Shown here piece after piece: positions 38,052 to 46,935 of a stretch of DNA of 64,000 nucleotides. The notes beneath the pieces were generated by a model. The model searched no databases and was not told the origin of the DNA. It saw nothing but the letters and a program-made list of their open reading frames with translations. The DNA is from DAIODI01 sp046349255 (GTDB taxonomy: Bacteria > Pseudomonadota > Alphaproteobacteria > Rhizobiales > Aestuariivirgaceae), in contig JAXMCR010000003.1 of NCBI GenBank assembly GCA_046349255.1, positions 496,001 through 560,000 of the forward strand. Reading direction: 5' to 3'. A program made the position numbers and the translations under genes. How positions within the stretch are numbered: position 1 is the stretch's first letter; each line of letters begins with the position of its first letter.

Positions 38052-38719
38052 ACATCATCCTTCTCGGGCCGCCCGGCGCCGGCAAGGGCACGCAGGCAAA
38101 GCGCCTCGAGACCGAGCGCGGCCTGAAGCAGCTCTCGACGGGCGACATGCTGCGCGCCGCCGTGGCAGCGGGCACCGAGCACGGCAAGCGGGCGAAGGCG
38201 GTGATGGAGGCGGGCAAGCTCGTCTCCGACGACATCGTGGTGTCGATCATCGCCGACCGCCTCGACCAGGCGGACGTGAAGAAGGGCTTCATCCTCGACG
38301 GCTTCCCGCGCAACGTGGCGCAGGCGCAGGCCCTCGACCGGATGCTGGCCGAGAAGAAGCTTAAGCTCGACGCGGTGATCGAGATGGCGGTCGACGACGA
38401 CGTGCTGACCGAGCGCATCGCGGGCCGCTACACCTGCGCCAAATGCGGCAAGGGCTACCACGACAGTTTCGAGAAGCCGGCGAAACCGGGGGTCTGCGAC
38501 GCATGCGGATCGACCGAGTTCGTGCGCCGGCCGGACGACAACGCGGCGACGGTCCGGGACCGGCTCAAGGTTTACCATGAGCAGACGGCCCCGCTCGTCG
38601 CCTACTACCGCTCCACGGGCAAGCTGAGGTCCGTGGACGGGATGGCGGCGATCGACGAGGTCAGTCGCCAGCTGCAGGACGTATTGGCGGACGTGGGCCG
38701 GAAAGAGCGCGTTTCTTAG
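38048..38719 (+). CDS. adk: adenylate kinase, long zinc-lid form
   Basis: 223 residues from GTG 38048. The P-loop is GPPGAGKGT (residues 7-15). The lid carries four cysteines in two CxxC pairs (Cys130, Cys133, Cys150, Cys153), so it should bind structural zinc, unlike the E. coli enzyme whose lid lacks them. Catalyses ATP + AMP to 2 ADP. Standard place after secY. Confidence 0.97.
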
Positions 38720-38720
38720 G

Positions 38721-38749
38721 TTGACTGGCCGGGGAATCCGGCCTAAACG
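38721..38749 (+). promoter_or_regulatory. possible promoter with palindromic spacer before rpsM
   Basis: TTGACT (38721-38726), a 17-base spacer and TAAACG (38744-38749). The spacer is itself an inverted repeat, GGCCGG-GGAAT-CCGGCC, so the element may instead be a terminator or processing hairpin after adk. The -10 match is weak. Confidence 0.35.
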
Positions 38750-38758
38750 AGCGCTTTC

Positions 38759-38827
38759 TGGTCTCAAGGTCGGCTTTCAAGGGGAGGCAACTCCTCCTTG
38801 GGCGCGGCCTTATGGCAATTGAGACCA
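38759..38827 (+). promoter_or_regulatory. structured leader of the alpha operon
   Basis: TGGTCTCAA (38759-38767) and TTGAGACCA (38819-38827) are perfect 9-base arms enclosing a second hairpin, GGAGG (38783-38787) with CCTCC (38793-38797). The GGAGG/CCTCC pair can mask or mimic a ribosome-binding site. It lies 78 bases before rpsM. An autoregulatory role like that of the E. coli alpha-operon leader is inference. Confidence 0.5.
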
Positions 38828-38905
38828 TCCCTCCGCCGGCGGATGGACTTGAATATCGCGGCGCCGCGACAGGACGGTGACGCAAGCACTTGAGGAGAAC
38901 GTGAC

Positions 38906-39274
38906 GTGGCCCGTATCGCAGGCGTCAACATCCCCACTGGCAAGCGCGTCGTGATCGCGCTCCAGTACATCCACGGCATCGGCCCGAAGAAGGCGGCCGA
39001 GATCATGGAGAAGGTCAAGATCCCGGCGCAGAAGCGGGTGAACGAGCTCTCCGACGCCGAAGTCTTGCAGATCCGCGAAGTGATCGACCGCGACTACATG
39101 GTCGAGGGCGACCTCCGCCGCGACACCGCGGTGAACATCAAGCGCCTGATGGACCTCGGCACCTACCGGGGCCTGCGCCATCGCCGCGGCCTGCCGGTGC
39201 GCGGCCAGCGGACCCACACCAACGCCCGCACCCGCAAGGGTCCGGCCAAGCCGATCGCCGGCAAGAAGAAGTAA
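38906..39274 (+). CDS. rpsM: 30S ribosomal protein S13
   Basis: 122 residues: ARIAGVNIPTGKRVVIALQY at the N-terminus, RGLRHRRGLPVRGQRTHTNA at the C-terminus. GTG/ATG choice: the codon at 38906 is GTG with TGAGGAG upstream. First gene of the alpha operon; rpmJ and rpsD are absent, as in other alphaproteobacteria. Confidence 0.97.
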   Translation: MARIAGVNIPTGKRVVIALQYIHGIGPKKAAEIMEKVKIPAQKRVNELSDAEVLQIREVIDRDYMVEGDLRRDTAVNIKRLMDLGTYRGLRHRRGLPVRGQRTHTNARTRKGPAKPIAGKKK

Positions 39275-39295
39275 GTTCGAGAAGGCACAGAGAAC

Positions 39296-39685
39296 ATGGC
39301 CAAGGAACCGGTCCGTCCGCGCCGCAAAGAGCGCAAGAACATCACCTCCGGCGTGGTGCACGTGTATTCGTCGTTCAACAACACGATGATCACGATCACC
39401 GACGTCCAGGGCAACACGATCTCGTGGGCCTCGGCCGGCAAGCTCGGCTTCAAGGGCTCGCGCAAGTCGACGCCGTACGCCGCGCAGGTCGCGGCCGACC
39501 AGGCCGGCAAGGCGGCCATGGAGCACGGCATGAAGACCGTCGAGGTCGAGGTGTCGGGCCCGGGCTCGGGTCGCGAATCGGCGCTGCGCGCGCTGCAGGC
39601 GTGCGGCCTGCAGGTCACCGCGATCCGCGACGTGACCCCGATCCCGCACAACGGCGTGCGTCCCCCGAAGCGCCGCCGCGTCTGA
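39296..39685 (+). CDS. rpsK: 30S ribosomal protein S11
   Basis: 129 residues, with VHVYSSFNNTMITITDVQGN and the C-terminal RDVTPIPHNGVRPPKRRRV. Part of the 30S platform. Confidence 0.98.
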   Translation: MAKEPVRPRRKERKNITSGVVHVYSSFNNTMITITDVQGNTISWASAGKLGFKGSRKSTPYAAQVAADQAGKAAMEHGMKTVEVEVSGPGSGRESALRALQACGLQVTAIRDVTPIPHNGVRPPKRRRV

Positions 39686-39773
39686 TCGCGGCGTCGAAAC
39701 GGTTTGGCGGGCGCGCATTTCGATATTCGATTTTGACGGCTGATTTGACCGGCCGAGACAGGCGGAACGAACG

Positions 39774-40799
39774 ATGCACGTGAACCACAGGAACTGGCAG
39801 GAACTGATCAAGCCGCAGAAGCTCGACGTCGCGCCCGGCCGCGACCGTCGCCGCACGGCGACGCTGGTCGCCGAGCCGCTGGAGCGTGGCTTCGGCATGA
39901 CGCTCGGCAACGCGCTGCGCCGCGTGCTGCTGTCCTCGCTCCAGGGCGCGGCGGTGACGTCGGTGCAGATCGACGGCGTGCTGCACGAGTTCTCCTCGAT
40001 CGCGGGCGTGCGCGAGGACGTGACCGACATCATCCTGAACATCAAGGAAATCGCGCTGGCGATGCACGCGGAAGGCCCGAAGCGCCTCGTGCTGCGCAAG
40101 GCGGGCCCTGGCGTCGTCACCGCCGGCGACATCCAGGAGACGGCCGACGTCCAGGTGCTGAACCCGAACCACGTGATCTGCACGCTCGACGAGGGCGCCG
40201 AGATTCGCATGGAGTTCACGGTGAACCTCGGCAAGGGCTACGTGTCCGCCGAGCGCAACCGGCCCGAGGACGCCCCGATCGGCCTGATCCCGGTCGACAG
40301 CCTCTACAGCCCGGTGAAGCGCGTGTCGTACCGCGTCGAGAACACCCGCGAGGGCCAGATTCTCGACTACGACAAGCTCACGATGACGGTCGAGACGGAC
40401 GGCTCGGTGTCGCCCGAGGACGCGGTGGCCTATGCCGCGCGCATCCTGCAGGACCAGTTGCAGATCTTCATCAACTTCGAGGAGCCCTCGAAGGCGGTGG
40501 CCGGCGACGAGGAGCGCCCCGAGCTTGAGTTCAACGCGGCCCTCCTCAAGAAGGTCGACGAGCTCGAACTGTCGGTCCGCTCGGCGAACTGCCTGAAGAA
40601 CGACAACATCGTCTACATCGGCGACCTGATCCAGAAGACCGAGGCGGAGATGCTCCGGACCCCGAACTTCGGCCGCAAGTCGCTGAACGAGATCAAGGAA
40701 GTGCTGGCCCAGATGGGTCTGCACCTCGGCATGGAAGTGCCGAACTGGCCCCCCGAGAACATCGAGGAACTGGCCAAGAAGTACGAAAGCCACTACTGA
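39774..40799 (+). CDS. rpoA: RNA polymerase alpha subunit
   Basis: 341 residues. The N-terminal dimerisation domain includes EPLERGFGMTLGNALRRVLL; the C-terminal domain (ELELSVRSANCLKNDNIVYI onward) binds UP elements and activators. Follows rpsK by 88 bases. Confidence 0.98.
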   Translation: MHVNHRNWQELIKPQKLDVAPGRDRRRTATLVAEPLERGFGMTLGNALRRVLLSSLQGAAVTSVQIDGVLHEFSSIAGVREDVTDIILNIKEIALAMHAEGPKRLVLRKAGPGVVTAGDIQETADVQVLNPNHVICTLDEGAEIRMEFTVNLGKGYVSAERNRPEDAPIGLIPVDSLYSPVKRVSYRVENTREGQILDYDKLTMTVETDGSVSPEDAVAYAARILQDQLQIFINFEEPSKAVAGDEERPELEFNAALLKKVDELELSVRSANCLKNDNIVYIGDLIQKTEAEMLRTPNFGRKSLNEIKEVLAQMGLHLGMEVPNWPPENIEELAKKYESHY

Positions 40800-40808
40800 G
40801 GAACCGTC

Positions 40809-41234
40809 ATGCGTCACGGAAACAGGGGCCGCAAGCTCAACCGCACCCACGAGCACCGCAAGGCCATGTTCGCCAACATGGCGGCCGCTCTCATCAAGCA
40901 CGAGCAGATCGTGACTACGCTGCCGAAGGCGAAGGACCTGCGTCCGATCGTCGAGAAGCTGATCACGCTCGGCAAGAAGGGCGGCCTGCACGCCCGTCGC
41001 CAGGCGATCTCGCAGATCCGCGACGAGGACCAGGTGAAGAAGCTCTTCGACGTGCTGGCCGCGCGCTACAAGGAGCGCCACGGGGGCTACACGCGCGTGC
41101 TGAAGGCGGGCTTCCGCTACGGCGACTCCGCGCCGATGGCGGTGATCGAATTCGTCGACCGGAATCCGGACGAGAAGGGCAAGGATTCCGGCCCGACGCA
41201 AGTGAAGGACGAAGCCGAGGCCGCAGCGGCCTGA
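40809..41234 (+). CDS. rplQ: 50S ribosomal protein L17
   Basis: 141 residues: RHGNRGRKLNRTHEHRKAMF start and an Ala/Glu-rich tail. Last gene of the ribosomal cluster, closed by the terminator at 41254. Confidence 0.97.
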   Translation: MRHGNRGRKLNRTHEHRKAMFANMAAALIKHEQIVTTLPKAKDLRPIVEKLITLGKKGGLHARRQAISQIRDEDQVKKLFDVLAARYKERHGGYTRVLKAGFRYGDSAPMAVIEFVDRNPDEKGKDSGPTQVKDEAEAAAA

Positions 41235-41253
41235 CGCTTCAATTCCGCAACGG

Positions 41254-41291
41254 AAACGGACGGGCGGCCTCGTGCCGCCCGTTTCGTTTTG
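41254..41291 (+). terminator. Rho-independent terminator after rplQ
   Basis: ACGGGCGGC (41260-41268) and GCCGCCCGT (41274-41282) form a 9-bp stem, followed by TTCGTTTT. Confidence 0.9.
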
Positions 41292-41310
41292 TGCCAGTCG
41301 TTCAGGCGCG

Positions 41311-41338
41311 AAAAGAAATGCCCGGCGCGAACCGGGCA
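41311..41338 (-). terminator. Rho-independent terminator of the decarboxylase gene
   Basis: TGCCCGG (41319-41325) and CCGGGCA (41332-41338); read on the minus strand the stem is followed by TTTCTTTT. It lies 25 bases after the decarboxylase stop. Confidence 0.8.
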
Positions 41339-41362
41339 CAGGGCAGGGATCTGCTTGGCCCC

Positions 41363-42553
41363 TTAGAGGCTGAACGCCGTCTCCACCTCGACCACCGCCG
41401 CCGGCTTGTAGCCGTTGAAGCAGGTGGAGGTCGCCGCACCGTAGGCGCCGAGCGAGCCGAACTCGATGAAGTCGTCCTCGGCAACGTCGGCCGGCAGCAT
41501 CAGCGCGCCGGGCAGACGGTCGAGCGGGTCACACGTCGGTCCGTAGACGACGAACGGCTTGAGCTCCGTCGCCTCGACCACCGCGCCGTTGCGGATCACG
41601 CGATGCGGCGGCGCGAGCGTCGGGGCCTGCGCCACTTCCATCAGGCCGCCGTAGATGCCGTCGTTGACGAACACTTCGCCGCGCTTGCCCTTCACGAGCT
41701 TCACGCGCGTGAGGAGCGAGGTCGAACCGGCGACGAGGCCGCGGCCAGGCTCGCACTCAAGCTTCGGTTCAGCGCCCTCGAACGCCGCCGCAGCGGTCTC
41801 CGCGATCACGCGGAAATACGCGTCGAGCGCCGGCACGACGCCGTCGCGATAGCGCCAGGGAAAGCCGCCGCCGACGTTCAGCGCGGCGAGCGTCACGCCC
41901 GCCACCGACGCGATTTCGGCCGCCACGTCGATGTGGCGCGCAAAGGCTGCCGGATCCGTGCACTGCGAGCCCGGATGGAAGGTCAGAACCGGCGCGAACC
42001 CGCGCGCGACGACGGCGCGGAGAAGCTCGGCCGCTTCTTCGGGCGTCGCGCCGAACTTCGAGGAGAAGTCATGCGCCGAAGCGCCGTGGCTCGGCAGGCG
42101 GAAGCGGATGGCGATCTCGATGCCCGCGGCATCGCCAACCACGTCGGCGATCTTCGCGATCTCGGCCTCATCGTCCGCGGCGAAGCGCGAGCAGCCGAAC
42201 GCGAACCGCGCGCGGGCGATCTCGGCGCGCGACTTGATGGGGTTGTGATAGTGGAGCAGGGCGTGCGGTGCGGCCTCGCGCACCGCCTCCATCTCCTCGA
42301 CGGAGGCGACGTCGAACACCTCGATGCCCGCGCCCGCAAGCGTCTTCAGCACGTGCGCGCCGGGGTTCGACTTCACCGCATAGGCGACTTCGCCGGGAAA
42401 GCCCGCAAGGAACTCCGCAGCGCGCGCCTCGAGCGCCGCCGTCGAGAAAAGGTAAAGCGGCTCGTCAGGATGGAGCACGCGCGACACGGCCGGCCCGTCC
42501 GCGAGCGAGCGCTGGAGACCCTGCCGGTCGAAATCGAAAACGAGCGTGTTCAT
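41363..42553 (-). CDS. ornithine/lysine decarboxylase (PLP fold type III)
   Basis: 396 residues. Lys61 in YAVKSNP forms the PLP aldimine; HPGSQC, NVGGGFPWRY (glycine-rich phosphate site) and EPGRGLVA bind the cofactor; Cys341-Asp342 in YGPTCDPLD are the catalytic pair contributed across the dimer. This is the eukaryotic-like ODC/LODC group common in alphaproteobacteria; it makes putrescine from ornithine, some members also cadaverine from lysine. GGAGGGA precedes the ATG. It is divergent from an Lrp-type regulator and followed in the genome by a polar amino-acid uptake system, which could supply substrate. Confidence 0.92.
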   Translation of the reverse strand: MNTLVFDFDRQGLQRSLADGPAVSRVLHPDEPLYLFSTAALEARAAEFLAGFPGEVAYAVKSNPGAHVLKTLAGAGIEVFDVASVEEMEAVREAAPHALLHYHNPIKSRAEIARARFAFGCSRFAADDEAEIAKIADVVGDAAGIEIAIRFRLPSHGASAHDFSSKFGATPEEAAELLRAVVARGFAPVLTFHPGSQCTDPAAFARHIDVAAEIASVAGVTLAALNVGGGFPWRYRDGVVPALDAYFRVIAETAAAAFEGAEPKLECEPGRGLVAGSTSLLTRVKLVKGKRGEVFVNDGIYGGLMEVAQAPTLAPPHRVIRNGAVVEATELKPFVVYGPTCDPLDRLPGALMLPADVAEDDFIEFGSLGAYGAATSTCFNGYKPAAVVEVETAFSL

Positions 42554-42676
42554 GCCATTCCCTCCATCGAGCGGGATCAGAATGGGCAGGGCGACTGACG
42601 GAAAGAATCCGCCATACTGCGGCGAATCGGTTAAGATACCGTCGAAATGACGGATTTGACCGTCGGAGCGACGTTA

Positions 42677-43108
42677 ATGGCCACCTCGAAGGACGACGAA
42701 CTCATCGCGCTTCTGCGACTCAACGCCCGCGAGCCCATCGCCTCGCTCGCCCGGAAGCTGAAGCTGTCGCGCACCACCGTGCAGGACCGCCTGCGGCGGC
42801 TGGAGACGACGGGCGTGATCGCGGGATACGGCGTGAAGCTCGGCAAGGAGCGGGAGCACACCGGCATCAAAGCCTACGTGGAAGTTTCCGCCGAGCCGCG
42901 CCGGACGCTCGAAGTGCAGCGCGCGCTGATGAAGCTGCCGGAGATCGAAGAGCTGCATACCGTTTCCGGAAAATTCGACTTCGTGGCGCTGGTCAAGACG
43001 CCGTCGACGGCAGCGATGGACGACCTGCTCGACCGCATGGGCGAGATCGCCGGCGTTACCAACACCGAGTCCGCCGTCATCCTCTCGACGAAGCTCGACC
43101 GGCGCTAA
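42677..43108 (+). CDS. Lrp/AsnC-family transcriptional regulator
   Basis: 143 residues from ATG 42677 (GGAG upstream); an upstream ATG at 42647 would add 10 residues. The HTH is at about residues 5-50 (DDELIALLRLNAREPIASLA, LSRTTVQDRLRRLE) and is followed by the RAM ligand-binding domain (ISTKLDRR end). Such regulators sense amino acids and often control a divergent gene, here the decarboxylase 123 bases away, and perhaps the transporter downstream. The effector is unknown. Confidence 0.9.
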   Translation: MATSKDDELIALLRLNAREPIASLARKLKLSRTTVQDRLRRLETTGVIAGYGVKLGKEREHTGIKAYVEVSAEPRRTLEVQRALMKLPEIEELHTVSGKFDFVALVKTPSTAAMDDLLDRMGEIAGVTNTESAVILSTKLDRR

Positions 43109-43202
43109 CCCCTTGGCGCGGCTCCGTCTTCGGTGTCACAATACTGTTCGAAGGCCCTGCGACTGAAAGATCGCCGAGAACGGCCTCGAAGGGGAGATGT
43201 CC

Positions 43203-43997
43203 ATGAAGATCAATCGCTATGCAGGCGCCATCGTGGCGCTGGCGCTGATGGCTGGCGGCGCGCTTGCTGCCGACAAGCAGAAGCTCACGGTCGCGACGGA
43301 GGGCGCCTATCCGCCCTACAACTTCGTTGCCGCGGATGGCACGCTCCAGGGCTTCGACGTCGATTTCGCGAAGGCGGTCTGCGAGAAGATCAACGCCGAC
43401 TGCACCATCATCAAGCAGGACTGGGACGGCATGATCCCCGGGCTGCTCGCCAAGAAGTACGACCTCATCATCGCTTCCATGGGCATCCTGCCGGAGCGCG
43501 AGGAGAAGATCGACTTCACCATCCCGTACTACCAGGCGCCCACGATCCTCGTCGCGGCCAAGAGCGCCGGCATCAAGGCCATGGCGGACGGCATGGTCGA
43601 CCCGGCCTCGCTCTCCGGCAAGAAGATCGGCGTGCAGCGCGCCACCGGCTACGAGAGCTACGCGCGCAAGCAGTGGCCGGCCGCCGAAATCGTCGTGTAC
43701 GACACGCCGGAGAGCGCTGACCTCGACATGACCGCCGGCCGGCTCGACGCCCGCTTCGACGACGGCATCCTCCTGAAGAAGGGACTGCTCGCCTCGCCCG
43801 AGGCATCGAACTTCGAACAGGTCGGCAAGGTGCTCCCCGAATCCGCGTTCGGCTCGAAGGGCGAAGGCATCGGCGTGCGCAAGGGTGAAACCGCGCTCAA
43901 GGAGTCGGTGAACAAGGCGATCCTCGATATGCGCGCCGACGGCACCTACAAGACGATCAACGACAAGTACTTCGACTTCGACATCTACGGCCAGTAA
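43203..43997 (+). CDS. polar amino-acid ABC transporter, substrate-binding protein
   Basis: 264 residues. ATG 43203 is preferred over ATG 43197 because AAGGGGA ends one base from the latter. A signal peptide spans about residues 1-22 (cleavage after GALA). The SBP family 3 signature GFDVDFAKAVCEKINADCTI follows. Likely ligands are basic amino acids, judged from the neighbouring ornithine/lysine decarboxylase, but the specificity is not readable. Two permease genes follow. Confidence 0.9.
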   Translation: MKINRYAGAIVALALMAGGALAADKQKLTVATEGAYPPYNFVAADGTLQGFDVDFAKAVCEKINADCTIIKQDWDGMIPGLLAKKYDLIIASMGILPEREEKIDFTIPYYQAPTILVAAKSAGIKAMADGMVDPASLSGKKIGVQRATGYESYARKQWPAAEIVVYDTPESADLDMTAGRLDARFDDGILLKKGLLASPEASNFEQVGKVLPESAFGSKGEGIGVRKGETALKESVNKAILDMRADGTYKTINDKYFDFDIYGQ

Positions 43998-44012
43998 CGG
44001 CGCGCGTCCGCA

Positions 44013-44711
44013 GTGGACGCCCTGTTCGACCTGAACGGCTACGGCCATCTCCTGCTCGACGGGGCGGGGATGACCGTGGCGGTCGGCATCTGCGCTCTCG
44101 GCGTGGCGCTCGCTCTCGGCATGCTCGGCGCGCTCGCCCGTCTCTCGTCGAGCCGCAGCCTGCGCGGGCTCGGCGTCGCATACTCGACGATCGTCCGCGG
44201 CATCCCCGAACTCGTGCTGATGCTGCTCGTCTACTACGGCGGCACGGTGCTGCTGCAGAACCTCATTGCGCTCACTGGCAACGACGTCCGCATCGACATC
44301 AACGCGTTTCTCGCCGGCACCATCGTTCTGGGATTTGTGTACGGAGCCTATGCGGCGGAGATTTTCCGCGGCGCGTTCCTCGCGGTGCCCAAGGGGCAGC
44401 TCGATGCGGCGCGCGCCTTCGGCATGGCGCCGGGGCAGGTGTTCTTCCGCGTGCTCTTGCCGCAAGCCTGGCGCCTCGCCATCCCGGGCCTCGGCAACCT
44501 CTGGCTCACGCTGCTCAAGGCGACCTCGATCACCTCGGTGATCGGCCTGACCGAACTCGCCCGCCAGGCGGACCTGATCAAGAGCCCAACCCACAAGCCG
44601 TTCACGACCTTCTTCGCGGCCTGCCTGCTCTATCTCGCGATGACCGCCGTCTCCGACCTGATCCGCGCCCGCGTCGAGCGGTGGGCATCGGCCGGCTTCC
44701 GCCGGGGTTGA
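44013..44711 (+). CDS. polar amino-acid ABC transporter permease (HisQ type)
   Basis: 232 residues from GTG 44013, with about five membrane helices and the inner-membrane EAA loop (QLDAARAFGMAPGQVFFRVL) that contacts the ATPase. Directly follows the binding-protein gene. No ATPase gene is adjacent in the window. Confidence 0.92.
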   Translation: MDALFDLNGYGHLLLDGAGMTVAVGICALGVALALGMLGALARLSSSRSLRGLGVAYSTIVRGIPELVLMLLVYYGGTVLLQNLIALTGNDVRIDINAFLAGTIVLGFVYGAYAAEIFRGAFLAVPKGQLDAARAFGMAPGQVFFRVLLPQAWRLAIPGLGNLWLTLLKATSITSVIGLTELARQADLIKSPTHKPFTTFFAACLLYLAMTAVSDLIRARVERWASAGFRRG

Positions 44712-44714
44712 GCG

Positions 44715-45446
44715 ATGGTCGCGGGCATCGACTTCGCGCTGATCTGGAAGAGCCTGCCGGAGCTCTTCCACGGCCTCACGGTGACGATCAACCTGACGCT
44801 CCTCACCGTGCTCGGCGGCATCCTGCTCTCGCTGCCGCTCGGGATCGCGCGCGCCTCGCGGCACCGGGCGCTGTCGGCGCCGATCTGGGCGTACACGTAC
44901 TTCTTCCGCGGCACGCCGATGCTAATCCAGCTGTTCCTGATCTACTACGGCCTGTCGCAGTTCAAGGAGATCCGCGCCTCGGCCCTCTGGCCGATCCTGC
45001 GCGAACCATACTGGTGCTGCCTCCTGGCGTTCACGCTCAACACCGCGGCCTACACCACCGAGATCGTCGCCGGCGCAATCCGCAACGTTCCGCTCGGCGA
45101 GACGGAAGCGGCGCGCGCCGTGGGCATGTCGCCCTTCACGATCCTCAGGCGGGTGACGCTTCCGATCGCGCTGCGCATCCTCTTTCCGGCGTACACGAAT
45201 GAAGTGATCTTCATCCTGCAGTCGACGTCGCTCGCAAGCCTCGTGACGGTGATGGACCTGACCGGCGTCGCCCGCGTCATCATCGCACGCACGTTCTCGC
45301 CATACGAGCTGTTCGTCACCATCGGTCTCGTCTATCTCGCATTGACCTACGGCACGCTGTGGCTGATGCAGCGGGTGGAGCACCGCCTCTACCGGCACCT
45401 CAAGGGGCGCGAGCCGGAGCTTCCCGAGGGGCCGGTCATCCGCTGA
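44715..45446 (+). CDS. polar amino-acid ABC transporter permease (HisM type)
   Basis: 243 residues, starting 3 bases after the first permease. EAA loop GETEAARAVGMSPFTILRRV. Five or so membrane helices. The pair forms the heterodimeric channel of a histidine/lysine/arginine/ornithine-type importer. Confidence 0.92.
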   Translation: MVAGIDFALIWKSLPELFHGLTVTINLTLLTVLGGILLSLPLGIARASRHRALSAPIWAYTYFFRGTPMLIQLFLIYYGLSQFKEIRASALWPILREPYWCCLLAFTLNTAAYTTEIVAGAIRNVPLGETEAARAVGMSPFTILRRVTLPIALRILFPAYTNEVIFILQSTSLASLVTVMDLTGVARVIIARTFSPYELFVTIGLVYLALTYGTLWLMQRVEHRLYRHLKGREPELPEGPVIR

Positions 45447-45467
45447 AAGGCCGCCATATTCGGGACT

Positions 45468-45497
45468 TTGCGGCAGGGTAAGGCCCTCTGCTATACG
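45468..45497 (+). promoter_or_regulatory. possible promoter of the Deg protease gene
   Basis: TTGCGG (45468-45473), 18 bases, TATACG (45492-45497), 35 bases before the start codon. Confidence 0.45.
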
Positions 45498-45531
45498 CAG
45501 TCGAATCGCATTTCCTGGAGACTTGACGCCG

Positions 45532-46929
45532 ATGCCGCGCCTGCCGTTCGTGTGGCTTGCCGCCGTCCTCTTGCTTCTGCCCCTGAACCATTCCGCCGAC
45601 GCGCAGACGGTGCCGCAGAGCCGCGCCGACATCACGCTCTCGTTCGCGCCGATCGTGAAGCGCGTGGCGCCTGCCGTGGTGAACGTCTACGCCAAGCGGG
45701 TCGTGCAGCAGCGCAGCCTGTTCGACGATCCCTTCTTCAAGCGCTTCTTCGGCGACAACGCCTTCGGGGCGCCGCGCGAACGGGTGCAGAATTCTCTGGG
45801 CTCGGGCGTGCTGGTCGACCCGTCGGGCGTGATCGTCACCAACAACCACGTCATCGGCGGCGCGGACGACATCCGCGTCGTGCTCGCCGACAAACGCGAG
45901 TTCGAGGCGAAGGTGGTGCTCGCCGACGAGCGCACCGACCTCGCCGTGCTGAAGATCGACGGCCATGGCGCGAAGCTGCCGTTCCTCGAATTCGCCGACT
46001 CCGACGACCTGCAGGTCGGCGACCTCGTGCTCGCCATCGGCAACCCGTTCGGCGTCGGCCAGACGGTGACGAGCGGCATCGTCTCGGCGCTGGCGCGCAC
46101 CCAGGTCGGTATCTCCGACTACCAGTTCTTTATCCAGACGGATGCGGCGATCAATCCCGGCAACTCAGGCGGGGCGCTGGTCGACATGGCCGGCCGCCTC
46201 GTCGGCATCAACACGGCGATCTTCTCGCGCTCTGGCGGGTCGATCGGCATCGGCTTCGCGATCCCCTCGAACATGGCGCGCACCGTCGCCGACTCCTCGA
46301 AGAACGGCAACAAGATCGTGCGCCCCTGGGCCGGGATGGACCTGCAGGACGTCACCGCCGACATCAGCGAGAGCCTGGGCTTCGACGTGCCGCACGGCGC
46401 GCTCGTGGCAGCGGTGCATCCGCAGAGCCCGTTCGGCAAGGCGGGGATCCAGCAGGGCGACGTGATCCTCTCCGTTGCCGGGCGCCCGCTCGAGGACGCG
46501 CGCGAGTTCGACTTCCGGATTGCCACGCAGCCGATGGGCAAGCCCGTGACGGTGGAATACCTGCGGGGCGGCAAGCAGATGACGGCCGCCGCCGCGCTCG
46601 TTCCCGCGCCGGAGACGCCGGCGCGCAAGGAAACGTTGATCGAAGGCCAGACGCCGCTCACCGGCACAGTCGTCGTCAACGTCTCGCCCGCCGTGCAGGA
46701 GGACCTCGACCTGCCCTCAACGTCGAAGGGTGTGGCGGTGAGCGACGTCAAGGGCGGCCCCGCTGCGCGGCTGGGCTTCCGCAAGGGCGATCTCGTGCTC
46801 TCCGTCAACGGCACCAAGATCACCGACGTCGACACGCTCGCGGGCGTGCTGGGGCAGGGCGGCAACGACGGCTGGGCGATCCAGGTCGACCGCGGCGGCC
46901 GCGTGCTCAACCTCAAGCTCGGCGGCTGA
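45532..46929 (+). CDS. degP: periplasmic Deg/HtrA serine protease
   Basis: 465 residues from ATG 45532 (TGGAG upstream; an in-frame TTG at 45523 is too close to it). Signal peptide about residues 1-24. The trypsin-like domain has His106 (TNNHVIGG), Asp136 (ERTDLAVL) and Ser212 (NPGNSGGAL). Two PDZ domains follow (about residues 265-350 and 385-465). Degrades or refolds damaged envelope proteins. DegP and DegQ cannot be told apart from sequence alone. Six bases later rarA begins. Confidence 0.92.
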   Translation: MPRLPFVWLAAVLLLLPLNHSADAQTVPQSRADITLSFAPIVKRVAPAVVNVYAKRVVQQRSLFDDPFFKRFFGDNAFGAPRERVQNSLGSGVLVDPSGVIVTNNHVIGGADDIRVVLADKREFEAKVVLADERTDLAVLKIDGHGAKLPFLEFADSDDLQVGDLVLAIGNPFGVGQTVTSGIVSALARTQVGISDYQFFIQTDAAINPGNSGGALVDMAGRLVGINTAIFSRSGGSIGIGFAIPSNMARTVADSSKNGNKIVRPWAGMDLQDVTADISESLGFDVPHGALVAAVHPQSPFGKAGIQQGDVILSVAGRPLEDAREFDFRIATQPMGKPVTVEYLRGGKQMTAAAALVPAPETPARKETLIEGQTPLTGTVVVNVSPAVQEDLDLPSTSKGVAVSDVKGGPAARLGFRKGDLVLSVNGTKITDVDTLAGVLGQGGNDGWAIQVDRGGRVLNLKLGG

Positions 46930-46935
46930 CGCGCG

